Assembly (NCBI GenBank): GCA_031267485.1
Contig: JAIRYY010000136.1
Location: 1-14,550, forward strand
Reading direction: 5' to 3'
Source: Tannerella sp.
GTDB taxonomy: Bacteria; Bacteroidota; Bacteroidia; Bacteroidales; Tannerellaceae
Length of the DNA: 14,550 nucleotides
Made by a program: the position numbers and the translations under genes. Positions within the stretch are counted from its first letter, which is position 1, and every line of letters begins with the position of its first letter. Shown in pieces: positions 7,884 to 14,550 of this stretch. The notes under the pieces were generated by a model that saw nothing but the letters and a program-made list of their open reading frames with translations, was not told the DNA's origin and searched no databases.

Positions 7884-8210
7884 AAGCGGAATTTATCAAA
7901 AAACTATAATTTGTGTAATAAGCGCTATAAACGATTAAATGTCATATTTTATGATTCATCATCATTATACTTCACGCGGGATATTTTTACGCATTGTATC
8001 TGCCCGTCATTGCGGTCTCCCTCACCGTCATTGCGAACGCAGTGAAGCAATCCAGGCACAGGCAGTGCAGGTCGGACGACAGCCGGATCATCGCCTGCGC
8101 CTGGATTGCTTCGTACCTCGCAATGACGGGGGCAGGCAAATGTTTTTATCCGGGCATGCAGTCGGATTTGGGTATAATATCGAATATAACAAAAATTATA
8201 ATAACTACTT
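7884..8210. other. Intergenic region between proB and proA carrying a repeat
   Basis: There is no gene here. The first 80 bases are AT-rich with no convincing promoter: TATAATTTG at 7905-7913 resembles a -7 box with one extra spacer base but has no partner at -33. The middle holds the second RHCERSEAIQ-family repeat (7964-8130). The last 80 bases before proA are AT-rich and contain TATAAT at 8173-8178, a motif that is not the usual housekeeping box in this phylum. Open frames crossing the region on both strands only translate the repeat. Confidence 0.8.
7964..8130. repeat. Palindromic repeat, RHCERSEAIQ family, copy B with tail
   Basis: The left arm 8026-8056 and right arm 8100-8128 are inverted repeats, identical over 11 bp at the outer end and 13 bp at the inner end, with an unpaired bulge of 7 versus 5 nt. 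The loop is about 43 nt. Read on the + strand, 8026-8055 encodes the well-known peptide RHCERSEAIQ that contaminates many protein predictions. A partial extra copy, CCGTCATTGCG at 8004-8014, precedes the left arm. Upstream, 7964-8002 is the reverse complement of the tail of copy A, matching at 30 of 39 positions without gaps. It includes an exact 12-bp block at 7964-7975 that matches the reverse complement of 6447-6458. Confidence 0.85.
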
Positions 8211-9458
8211 ATGAAATATCTGAACATAATAAAAAAGGCTGCGGCTGCGGTAAAGTCTTTGGCGGACGTAGGCGACGCGCAGATAAGGGAAGCGCTTACG
8301 GATACGGCCGACGCGCTGCTGGCGGCTAAGGAGGCCATACTCGAAGCCAACAGGGAAGATTTGTTGAAGTTAGATTCCTCCGACCCGAAATACGACCGCC
8401 TGAAACTGACGCCGGAACGTATCGACGGGATGGCCGGCGACATGAAGCAGGTCGCCTCGTTACCCTCCCCGCCGGGAAATATCCTAAGCGAAACCGTGCG
8501 TCCCAACGGCATGAAAATCCGAAAGATATCCGTACCGTTCGGCGTAGTCGGCGTCGTTTACGAAGCGCGTCCGAACGTGACGTTCGACGTTTTTTCGCTG
8601 TGCGTGAAATCCGGCAACGTATGCCTGCTGAAAGGAGGCTCCGACGCGGACAGTTCAAACCGGGCGCTTGTCGCAGTCATACATGAGACGCTGGCGAAGC
8701 ATGGTATTGACCCTGCGGTTTGCACGCTCCTTCCTCCCGAACGCGACGCGACGAGGGCGTTACTGGAAGCCGTCGGGCTGGTTGACCTGGTGATACCGCG
8801 CGGCAGCAGCTCGCTGATAAATTATGTCCGCGACAACGCAAAAGTTCCCGTCATAGAAACCGGCGCGGGCATTTGCCATACCTATTTCGACAAAGACGGC
8901 GACAGGGAAAAAGGGCGCGCCATTGTGACAAATGCGAAAACGCGCCGCGTCAGCGTTTGCAATGCGCTCGACTGCCTCGTCGTGCACCGCGACCGGCTGG
9001 AAGATCTGCCCTATATCTGTGAGGAGCTGGCCGCAAGCCATGTCGTCATCTATGCCGACAAACCGTCGCTGGATGCTCTGTCGGGACATTATCCCGATGC
9101 GCTGTTGCAACCGTCGACGCCGGAAAGTTACGGTACGGAGTTTCTCGACTACAAAATGAGCATACGAACCGTCGACACGTTCGGCGAAGCGCTGGAGCAT
9201 ATCGCAACCCACAGTTCGAAGCACAGCGAATGTATCATCAGCGAATCCGCAGAAACGGCGCGAATCTTCGAAAGACAAGTCGACGCGGCATGCGTTTACA
9301 CGAACGTGTCGACCGCCTTTACAGACGGCGCACAGTTCGGTTTCGGGGCAGAAATAGGCATCAGCACCCAGAAAATGCACGCGCGCGGCCCCATGGCGCT
9401 GCCGGAACTGACGACCTATAAATACATCATAACCGGCAACGGACAAACGCGCAGATAA
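8211..9458 (+). CDS. proA: Glutamate-5-semialdehyde dehydrogenase (gamma-glutamyl phosphate reductase)
   Basis: ProA reduces glutamyl 5-phosphate with NADPH to glutamate-5-semialdehyde, which cyclises toward proline. It acts directly after ProB on an unstable intermediate. The 415-residue length and the whole sequence fit the aldehyde-dehydrogenase-fold ProA family. Visible features are the coenzyme-binding region with [17 protein letters not shown] (about 108-124), [11 protein letters not shown] at 140-150, [10 protein letters not shown] (194-203), [12 protein letters not shown] (216-227), the catalytic cysteine C250 in [21 protein letters not shown] and the terminal [19 protein letters not shown] segment. 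The ATG at 8211 is preceded by an A/T-rich tract and gives a normal N-terminus. The repeat copy B ends about 80 nt upstream. No proC is in the window. The gene is complete with no frameshift. Confidence 0.96.
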   Translation: MKYLNIIKKAAAAVKSLADVGDAQIREALTDTADALLAAKEAILEANREDLLKLDSSDPKYDRLKLTPERIDGMAGDMKQVASLPSPPGNILSETVRPNGMKIRKISVPFGVVGVVYEARPNVTFDVFSLCVKSGNVCLLKGGSDADSSNRALVAVIHETLAKHGIDPAVCTLLPPERDATRALLEAVGLVDLVIPRGSSSLINYVRDNAKVPVIETGAGICHTYFDKDGDREKGRAIVTNAKTRRVSVCNALDCLVVHRDRLEDLPYICEELAASHVVIYADKPSLDALSGHYPDALLQPSTPESYGTEFLDYKMSIRTVDTFGEALEHIATHSSKHSECIISESAETARIFERQVDAACVYTNVSTAFTDGAQFGFGAEIGISTQKMHARGPMALPELTTYKYIITGNGQTRR

Positions 9459-9486
9459 CCCCGTCCGGTTTTAATAAACGGTGCAA

Positions 9487-9520
9487 TTTCAAAATAAAAA
9501 ACAGCCGGATTTAAACTTTG
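9487..9520 (+). promoter_or_regulatory. Weak candidate Bacteroidota promoter for the ABC operon
   Basis: TAAACTTTG at 9512-9520 resembles the -7 element TAnnTTTG with one extra spacer base. TTTC at 9487-9490, 21 nt earlier, resembles the -33 TTTG box. Transcription would start near 9527, leaving an AT-rich leader of about 65 nt before the ATPase gene. The match is imperfect at both boxes and rests on pattern alone. Confidence 0.25.
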
Positions 9521-9591
9521 ATTCGAAAAATGCGTCTATGTGAAGAAAATGTATTTTTCTAAGGTAATGTTTTTTATTTATAAATGAGAAT

Positions 9592-10485
9592 ATGAGTATA
9601 TCCATACGTTCGCTGAATATGCGCTATCCCAGTGGGAATCATGCATTAAAAAACATCAACATGGAGATTCCGACGGGAATGTTCGGGTTGCTGGGACCCA
9701 ACGGAGCGGGAAAATCCACGCTGATGCGTATTCTTGTCGCACTGATGGAACCCACGTCCGGCGAAGTGGATGTGTTCGGCTATAATCTGCTCAAGCAACG
9801 CAAGGAAGTCCGTAAGATTCTCGGCTACCTGCCGCAGGATTTCCGCTTTTTCGCGAAATACAAGACGTACGAATTTCTGGATTATGCCGCGCGTCTGTCG
9901 GGCATGAACAACGGGAAACAGCGTCGCCAGGCCGTTGATACGATGCTTGAGAGCGTCGGGCTGTTTGATGTCCGGGAACGTTATGCCAACAGGCTTTCGG
10001 GTGGCATGAAACGTCGTCTGGGTATCGCTCAGGCATTGATACACAATCCGAAACTGATTATCGTGGACGAACCGACTACGGGGCTTGACCCGGAAGAACG
10101 AATCCGTTTCCGCAATCTTCTGGCGGAAATCAGCGAGCAGGATGTGACGATTATCCTGTCCACGCATATTGTCGGCGACATATCGAGTACGTGTAATTGC
10201 ATGGCGCTGATGAATAAAGGCGAGGTGGCGTTTTACGGCGCGCCGCAGGATATGCTAAAGGAAGCCGAGGGCAAAGTGTGGCGCATGAAGGTAAACGGCG
10301 ATGATTTGCCCGTGGTGGACAGGAAATATCCGGTTATATCGACCATCCCCTCCGGTACGGGATGGGAAGTTCAGGTTATAGCGGACGAAATAGACGGATA
10401 TGATGCGGAACCTTATCCCCCGAATCTGGAACACGCATACGTTTACTATATGGAGAAAAAACTGAACCGCTGGGTCAATGATTGA
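9592..10485 (+). CDS. ABC transporter ATP-binding protein
   Basis: This 297-residue nucleotide-binding subunit powers the membrane protein encoded 27 nt downstream. The complete motif set is present: Walker A GPNGAGKST at 35-43, Q-loop glutamine at 82 (YLPQDF), signature LSGGM at 135-139, Walker B LIIVDE at 155-160 followed by the D-loop GLD, and the switch histidine at 192 (LSTHIV). The form PTSGEVDVFGYNL, the LSGGMKRRLGIAQAL block and the C-terminal extension of about 80 residues after the switch region are those of the ABC-2 exporter and drug/antibiotic-type ATPases. The ATG at 9592 follows an A/T-rich leader. Substrate and direction are not shown by the sequence, though the ABC-2 type partner suggests export or an envelope function. 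Confidence 0.93.
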   Translation: MSISIRSLNMRYPSGNHALKNINMEIPTGMFGLLGPNGAGKSTLMRILVALMEPTSGEVDVFGYNLLKQRKEVRKILGYLPQDFRFFAKYKTYEFLDYAARLSGMNNGKQRRQAVDTMLESVGLFDVRERYANRLSGGMKRRLGIAQALIHNPKLIIVDEPTTGLDPEERIRFRNLLAEISEQDVTIILSTHIVGDISSTCNCMALMNKGEVAFYGAPQDMLKEAEGKVWRMKVNGDDLPVVDRKYPVISTIPSGTGWEVQVIADEIDGYDAEPYPPNLEHAYVYYMEKKLNRWVND

Positions 10486-10512
10486 TTTTTTTAATGTAAA
10501 TATAAAGAACGA

Positions 10513-13500
10513 ATGTCGGCATTAAATAATATACGGTCTGTCTCGAAATATGAGAGTAAACTTCTGATGAGAAGCTGGTTTTACAGGGTATTTCTCATCC
10601 TGGCCGTATTGTTCCTGTGCATATTTAACTTTGCAGCTTTAATCAATGAAAATGGCGGATTCTGGCTGATGAAGGCGCTGCCGTCGAATATCCCTTACAT
10701 AAACCTGCTGCTGCTTAACACAGGGCAGGCGGTTATCGCCGTTTTCCTGTCGTCGGAATTTCTTAAATCCGATAAAAAACTGGATACGTCCGAGGTATTT
10801 TATGTTCACCCGCTTAGCAACGCCGAATATGTGACCGGCAAGATATGGGGGAACATCAATGTCTTCTTCCGGCTGGATTTGCTTATCATACTGATTGTTG
10901 TCGTTTTCAACCTGGCGTCGGGCGTTTCGCTTGACTGGGCGGCCTATATAACGTACTTTTTCCTGATTTGCATCCCCACGCTGATATATATCTTCGGCCT
11001 GTCTGTCGGGCTGATGCTTATCCTTAAAAACCAGGCCATTACTTTCGTCCTTCTGTTGGGATATATCGCGCTCACGCTGTTTTATATAGAAGATAAGTTT
11101 TATTATCTGTTCGATTATATGGTTTACAGCCTGCCGCTGACGAAATCTTCCATCGTGGGCTTCACAAACTGGACGGCGCTTGTCAATCACCGGTGCATCT
11201 ATCTTCTGATCGGGCTGGGATTCATCTGCATTTCAATCTTCCTGTTCCGGCGACTGCCCAACACGAAATATGGCCGCTACCGCTGGCTCGCTCTGGCGCT
11301 GTGTTTCCTGCTTGCCGGAGGCTTTGCGGCATACAACCATATCGCGCCCATCCTGAAAGAAGCGGAGATGCGCGCTTTGTACACGGATATCAATAACAAA
11401 TATGTGAACGCGCCCAAAATGGTGATTGACAATTACGACATAACGGTGGAACAGCATCCGGAGACTATTTCGTCGGAAGTCGTCATGAAAGGCGTGGCGC
11501 TGGAGACGTCCCCCGTTTTTGTTTTCTGCCTTAATCCGGCATTGCAGTTGCGCGAAGTCAGGGAAAACGGGAAAGACTTGCCGTTCAATCGCGAAAGCCA
11601 GATTATCACGGTTGATTTCGGCCGCGAAATAGCCCGGGGCGATTCCGTATCGTTCACGATGAAATATGACGGACGCGTGGACGGAGGTTTTTGCTACCTT
11701 GATATCCCGGAGGAGATTCTGCAGCAGGAATATGCGAACACGATGTTCCGCATGGACAAAAGTTACAGTTTTCAAAAAGGCAATTATCTGCTTTTCACAC
11801 CCGAAACATACTGGTATCCCCGTCCGGGTACGTCGTACAGCAGCGACAACCCCGACTGGCAACAGGCTTATTTCAGCAATTACCGCCTGACCGTAAGGAC
11901 GTTGAACGGCCTGAAAGCGCTGTCGCAGGGCACAATGAAATGGCCGCCGCTAAAGACCCCCATAGCCAGTTACAGGGCGGGGAATGAAGAACAGAGACCG
12001 GAGAGCGGAGGACAGATGCAGGGTCCGGGGCGCGGACAAAGATTCGGCGCTCCGGGACAGGGACAGACGCGGAATCCGGCAAGGAGCGCGGAACGGGGTC
12101 TCAACAGGAATCCCGGACAGGGCGCCGCACGCCAGGAGGGAAGACCTTCGCCGGGTGGAAATACGGAGCAGGCACAGGGGACAGAACGGAATTTGGCGCA
12201 ACGACCCGAAAGAAATGCGGACGGAAACGCTGAACGGGATTCGACAAGAAGCCGGGAAGGACGGCCGGAACGGAGCTTCGACGGAAGTTCGGAGCGAGGC
12301 GCAGGCCGGAACGGGGAACGCGGAACGCGGAACGGGGAGCGCGGAATGCGTCCGGAAAGACCCGGAGGCAGGGAGCGCGACTCGATGAGGCGCGAAGCGC
12401 TGACCGCCGACAGGCTTCCGGAGGAAACTTCGCGGGACAGCCTGGCAAGCGATTCGGTTAAAACGCCCGGTAATGTGGCAAAAGACAGCCTTTTCATCTT
12501 CGAAACGGATTTCCCGTCGCCTTCTATAACGCTCATCATCGGCGATTATGAGCAGAAAAGCATGGATGTGGACGGTACCGTTTACAGTGTTTGCTATCTG
12601 AACGGACATAACTATTTTTCCTCCGTTTTCGATTCGATAGCCGATACGATACCCGCACAGATAAGGGAACGCAGGCGTTCGCTGGAAAGTACATATTCCC
12701 TGGATTATTCGTTCAGGCGTTTTTCGGTGGTGGAAGTCCCCGTACAGTTTTACAGCTATGTGCGTACCTGGACGCAGGCACAGGAAAAGATGCAGCCGGA
12801 AATGGTGCTTTATCCCGAAAAGGGTTGTCTGTTCAACGAGGCTGATTTTGTCGAAAGAGCCAAGAATGAAAAACGGTGGTCTAAGTGGAACGGGCAGGAT
12901 ATCAGCGAAAAAGAAGCGGCGATACGCACTTTTAACAATTTTATGTGGACTTTTCAGCGGACGGAAAGCGATTTTAACTGGTCGCAGGACCGCGGTGCGC
13001 TCAATATCACCGTAAAACCGAATCCGTATCTCATATTTCCGCAGCTATATAATTTCAGGTACAATATTTTCTCGTCGGACTGGCCGATTGCCAACCGTCT
13101 GATAGAACTTTACCTGCAGGACAAGACCGATAATAATAACTGGATAAGGCAAATGAACGGGATAAGCAATAACGAGAAAGCGAATTTGCTTATGGCGCAA
13201 TACCCGTTCAAGGAATTGCTGGCGAATGTCGAGCACCGCGACCTGCTGGATAATGTGATATCGTTGAAGGCGAACTATCTGTTTGCCCCCGCCGAACGTA
13301 ATATCGGATATAAGGAGTACCGGGATTCCCTGCGCAATATCCTGCAGCGGAATATATTTACGAACCTGCGGTTTGAAGATTTGCTCGACACGATGGGGGC
13401 GATTGCCGGCGAAGATTTGCGGACGCCGCTCGAAACATGGGATTATACCACGACTTTGCCCGTATACATCGTCGGAATGCCGGAAGTGACGCAAATCTCC

Positions 13501-14391
13501 AACCGCGACAAGGAGGTTTATGTCGTGAAGCTGCTGATAGAGAATGATTCGGACAATGACGGAATCATCAACGTGGAAACGAATCTGGGAGGCGGCGGGC
13601 GCAATGACTTATACGACCCGCGGGCGAAACGCAAGATTTCGTTTGCCGCTCACGAGACAAAACGGCTCGTATCCGTATGGGACGAGGCGCCGCGCAATAT
13701 GGTTGTCAATACGCTTGTCTCGGCAAACCTGCCGAATCTGATCAGTTTGCCTGTAAGTAATATCATCCGCGAGCGGAACAGGCCGGTTGATGCGGAAGGC
13801 GATTTTGTGATTTCCGGCACATCGAACCGTATCCCCGGAGAGATTATTGTCGATAATGAAGATTCCCTGCTTTTCGTGTTGTCGACGCCTGACATTGTCG
13901 GCCTTCTTCCGCGCTGGCTCGATCAGGTTGATGACAATTCGTTCCCCTATTCGGGCGTGTCGGGCTGGCGTCCGCCGTTGCAGTGGACGTTGACGACAAA
14001 CGATAAATATTACGGCACGCACGTTCGTTCCGCATACGTCATCAAGAGCGGCAGCGGCAGTCAGACGGCCACCTGGAAGATTCCCGTTCCCGCAAAAGGA
14101 CAGTACGACCTGTATTATTATGTATACAAACCCGACGAGCTTCGCCAGGGAGGACGTAACCGCGGCGGTGACGGCGGCGGAAGAGGCGACGGCGGAGATG
14201 CCGAATATTCCCTCAAAGTGATTTATGACGGGGACGAGGAAGATGCATACGTAAACCTCCGGCGTTCGGACGAGGGATGGAGCATCCTGGGAACATATTA
14301 TTTTAATGAAGATACGGTCAACGTTGTTTTAACAAATAACTGTAAACTTAGGACGGTAACAGCCGATGCGGTTAAGATTGTCAGGAGATGA
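10513..14391 (+). CDS. ABC-2-like permease fused to a degenerate M1-peptidase-like region and a golvesin-like domain
   Basis: This 1292-residue protein is the membrane partner of the preceding ATPase. Residues 1-275 carry about seven hydrophobic segments (near 23-45, 62-82, 120-137, 145-170, 175-192, 228-247 and 257-275), as in ABC-2 permeases. The last segment leads into a large periplasmic part. From about 300 this resembles the beta-sandwich and later regions of M1 aminopeptidases: YDITVEQHP, TPETYWYPRPG, VVEVPVQFYSY at 739-749 and EMVLYPEKG at 763-771. No HExxH zinc motif occurs anywhere; at the expected place the sequence reads LYNFRYNIFSSDWPIANRLI (845-864). Residues 489-628 are a low-complexity insert. 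The C-terminus (about 1101-1292) looks golvesin/xanthan-lyase-like: IIVDNEDS (1111-1118), TATWKIPVPAKGQYDLYYYV, GWSILGTYYF and TADAVK at the end, with a Gly-rich loop near 1213-1234. Substrate unknown; an envelope role is inferred. Confidence 0.85.
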   Translation: MSALNNIRSVSKYESKLLMRSWFYRVFLILAVLFLCIFNFAALINENGGFWLMKALPSNIPYINLLLLNTGQAVIAVFLSSEFLKSDKKLDTSEVFYVHPLSNAEYVTGKIWGNINVFFRLDLLIILIVVVFNLASGVSLDWAAYITYFFLICIPTLIYIFGLSVGLMLILKNQAITFVLLLGYIALTLFYIEDKFYYLFDYMVYSLPLTKSSIVGFTNWTALVNHRCIYLLIGLGFICISIFLFRRLPNTKYGRYRWLALALCFLLAGGFAAYNHIAPILKEAEMRALYTDINNKYVNAPKMVIDNYDITVEQHPETISSEVVMKGVALETSPVFVFCLNPALQLREVRENGKDLPFNRESQIITVDFGREIARGDSVSFTMKYDGRVDGGFCYLDIPEEILQQEYANTMFRMDKSYSFQKGNYLLFTPETYWYPRPGTSYSSDNPDWQQAYFSNYRLTVRTLNGLKALSQGTMKWPPLKTPIASYRAGNEEQRPESGGQMQGPGRGQRFGAPGQGQTRNPARSAERGLNRNPGQGAARQEGRPSPGGNTEQAQGTERNLAQRPERNADGNAERDSTRSREGRPERSFDGSSERGAGRNGERGTRNGERGMRPERPGGRERDSMRREALTADRLPEETSRDSLASDSVKTPGNVAKDSLFIFETDFPSPSITLIIGDYEQKSMDVDGTVYSVCYLNGHNYFSSVFDSIADTIPAQIRERRRSLESTYSLDYSFRRFSVVEVPVQFYSYVRTWTQAQEKMQPEMVLYPEKGCLFNEADFVERAKNEKRWSKWNGQDISEKEAAIRTFNNFMWTFQRTESDFNWSQDRGALNITVKPNPYLIFPQLYNFRYNIFSSDWPIANRLIELYLQDKTDNNNWIRQMNGISNNEKANLLMAQYPFKELLANVEHRDLLDNVISLKANYLFAPAERNIGYKEYRDSLRNILQRNIFTNLRFEDLLDTMGAIAGEDLRTPLETWDYTTTLPVYIVGMPEVTQISNRDKEVYVVKLLIENDSDNDGIINVETNLGGGGRNDLYDPRAKRKISFAAHETKRLVSVWDEAPRNMVVNTLVSANLPNLISLPVSNIIRERNRPVDAEGDFVISGTSNRIPGEIIVDNEDSLLFVLSTPDIVGLLPRWLDQVDDNSFPYSGVSGWRPPLQWTLTTNDKYYGTHVRSAYVIKSGSGSQTATWKIPVPAKGQYDLYYYVYKPDELRQGGRNRGGDGGGRGDGGDAEYSLKVIYDGDEEDAYVNLRRSDEGWSILGTYYFNEDTVNVVLTNNCKLRTVTADAVKIVRR
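11977..12396 (+). repeat. Low-complexity Arg/Gly/Glu/Asn-rich insert with a 21-bp tandem repeat
   Basis: This segment encodes residues 489-628 of the fused permease. It is dominated by R, G, E, N, P and Q with ER, NGER and RPER steps, lacks hydrophobic residues, and should be disordered. Two adjacent 21-bp units at 12307-12327 and 12328-12348 match at 19 positions and encode RNGERGT and RNGERGM. The frame stays open, so this is in-frame expansion inside a beta domain and not a frameshift. The same base composition creates long open frames on the opposite strand, which I treat as artefacts. Confidence 0.85.
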
Positions 14392-14449
14392 TCTTTTTTT
14401 ACAAGAGTTAGATATTAAAGATATAAATAAAAGTTTAATAATTATAAAT

Positions 14450-14550
14450 ATGGAATATAGACGGTTACGGATAAAATTCGCCTGGATGATTTTTCTGATG
14501 GCAGGAATATCGTGGTTATCGTCCGCACAGGAACCGATAACGATAGAAGA
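14450..14550 (+). CDS. Start of an exported protein (3' end outside window)
   Basis: Only the first 33 codons are visible. The ATG at 14450, after an A/T-rich tract, begins MEYRRLRIKFAW, followed by a hydrophobic core (about 11-24) and SSA|QEP. This is a convincing signal peptide with cleavage after residue 26 and no lipobox. It lies 58 nt after the fused permease on the same strand and could be the third gene of that cluster. A T-run at 14394-14400, just after the permease stop, follows only a weak 5-bp stem (14374-14378 with 14391-14395) and is not a convincing terminator. No family can be assigned from this length. Confidence 0.6.
   Translation, partial: MEYRRLRIKFAWMIFLMAGISWLSSAQEPITIE

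Noticed and set aside
8173..8178. TATAAT as a promoter box for proA
   Set aside because: The housekeeping sigma factor of Bacteroidota prefers TAnnTTTG. No partner box is well placed, and the motif may be the eroded end of repeat copy B.
7939..8329. Two overlapping + strand open frames (about 90-110 aa) before proA
   Set aside because: They translate the palindromic repeat (peptides such as HCERSEAIQ and ANAVKQS) and then run into proA out of frame. This is a known annotation artefact and not protein evidence.
11950..12609. Several long - strand open frames (up to 219 aa) across the low-complexity insert
   Set aside because: Biased GC-rich, repetitive coding sequence leaves stops rare on the opposite strand. 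The translations are repetitive Arg/Pro/Ser strings with no domain.
13546..13563. DSDNDG (residues 1012-1017) as a calcium-binding DxDxDG loop
   Set aside because: It fits the short pattern, but the surroundings (VVKLLIEN...GIINVETNL) look like a turn in an Ig-like beta domain, and a single loop without a partner is weak evidence.
14374..14400. Terminator after the fused permease
   Set aside because: There is a run of seven T, but the only stem is 5 bp with a 12-nt loop overlapping the stop codon, and another gene follows after 58 nt.

Overview
The window reads as a chromosomal segment from a member of the Bacteroidota, most likely Bacteroidales. The evidence is a SusC/SusD-type outer-membrane pair, a lipoprotein with an acidic export signal after its cysteine, start codons preceded by A-rich tracts instead of Shine-Dalgarno sequences, AT-rich intergenic DNA around coding DNA of roughly balanced GC, and a large ABC permease of a type I associate with Bacteroidota. 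All recognised genes are on the + strand. I see no tRNA, rRNA, CRISPR array, transposase or integrase.

Region 1 (1-6312) is a tightly packed run of four genes with gaps of 17, 17 and 20 nt. They are the 3' part of phnW (2-aminoethylphosphonate:pyruvate aminotransferase), a small exported protein I do not recognise, a SusC-like TonB-dependent receptor and a SusD-like lipoprotein. The spacing suggests one operon linking aminoethylphosphonate metabolism to uptake of an unknown ligand. The part of the locus that would show whether PhnW works in synthesis or breakdown lies upstream of the window.

Region 2 (6313-9458) is the start of proline synthesis: proB (glutamate 5-kinase) and proA (glutamate-5-semialdehyde dehydrogenase). 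They are separated by 327 bp, and proB is bracketed by repeats. On each side lies a hairpin of the widespread family whose translation reads RHCERSEAIQ, and both copies share a previously unremarked tail. Before proB there is also a 271-bp nest of inverted repeats bounded by perfect 19-bp terminal inverted repeats and containing a perfect 28-bp palindrome.

Region 3 (9592-14391) is a two-gene ABC system: an ATPase and a 1292-residue permease. The permease combines an ABC-2-like membrane part, a periplasmic M1-aminopeptidase-like part with no visible zinc site, a 140-residue Arg/Gly/Glu/Asn-rich insert, and a golvesin-like C-terminal domain. A further exported protein begins at 14450 and runs off the window.

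The most interesting material is the repeat architecture around proB, the phnW-SusCD linkage, and the fused permease with its apparently inactive peptidase part and its low-complexity insert. I did not find a clearly new defence or mobile system.
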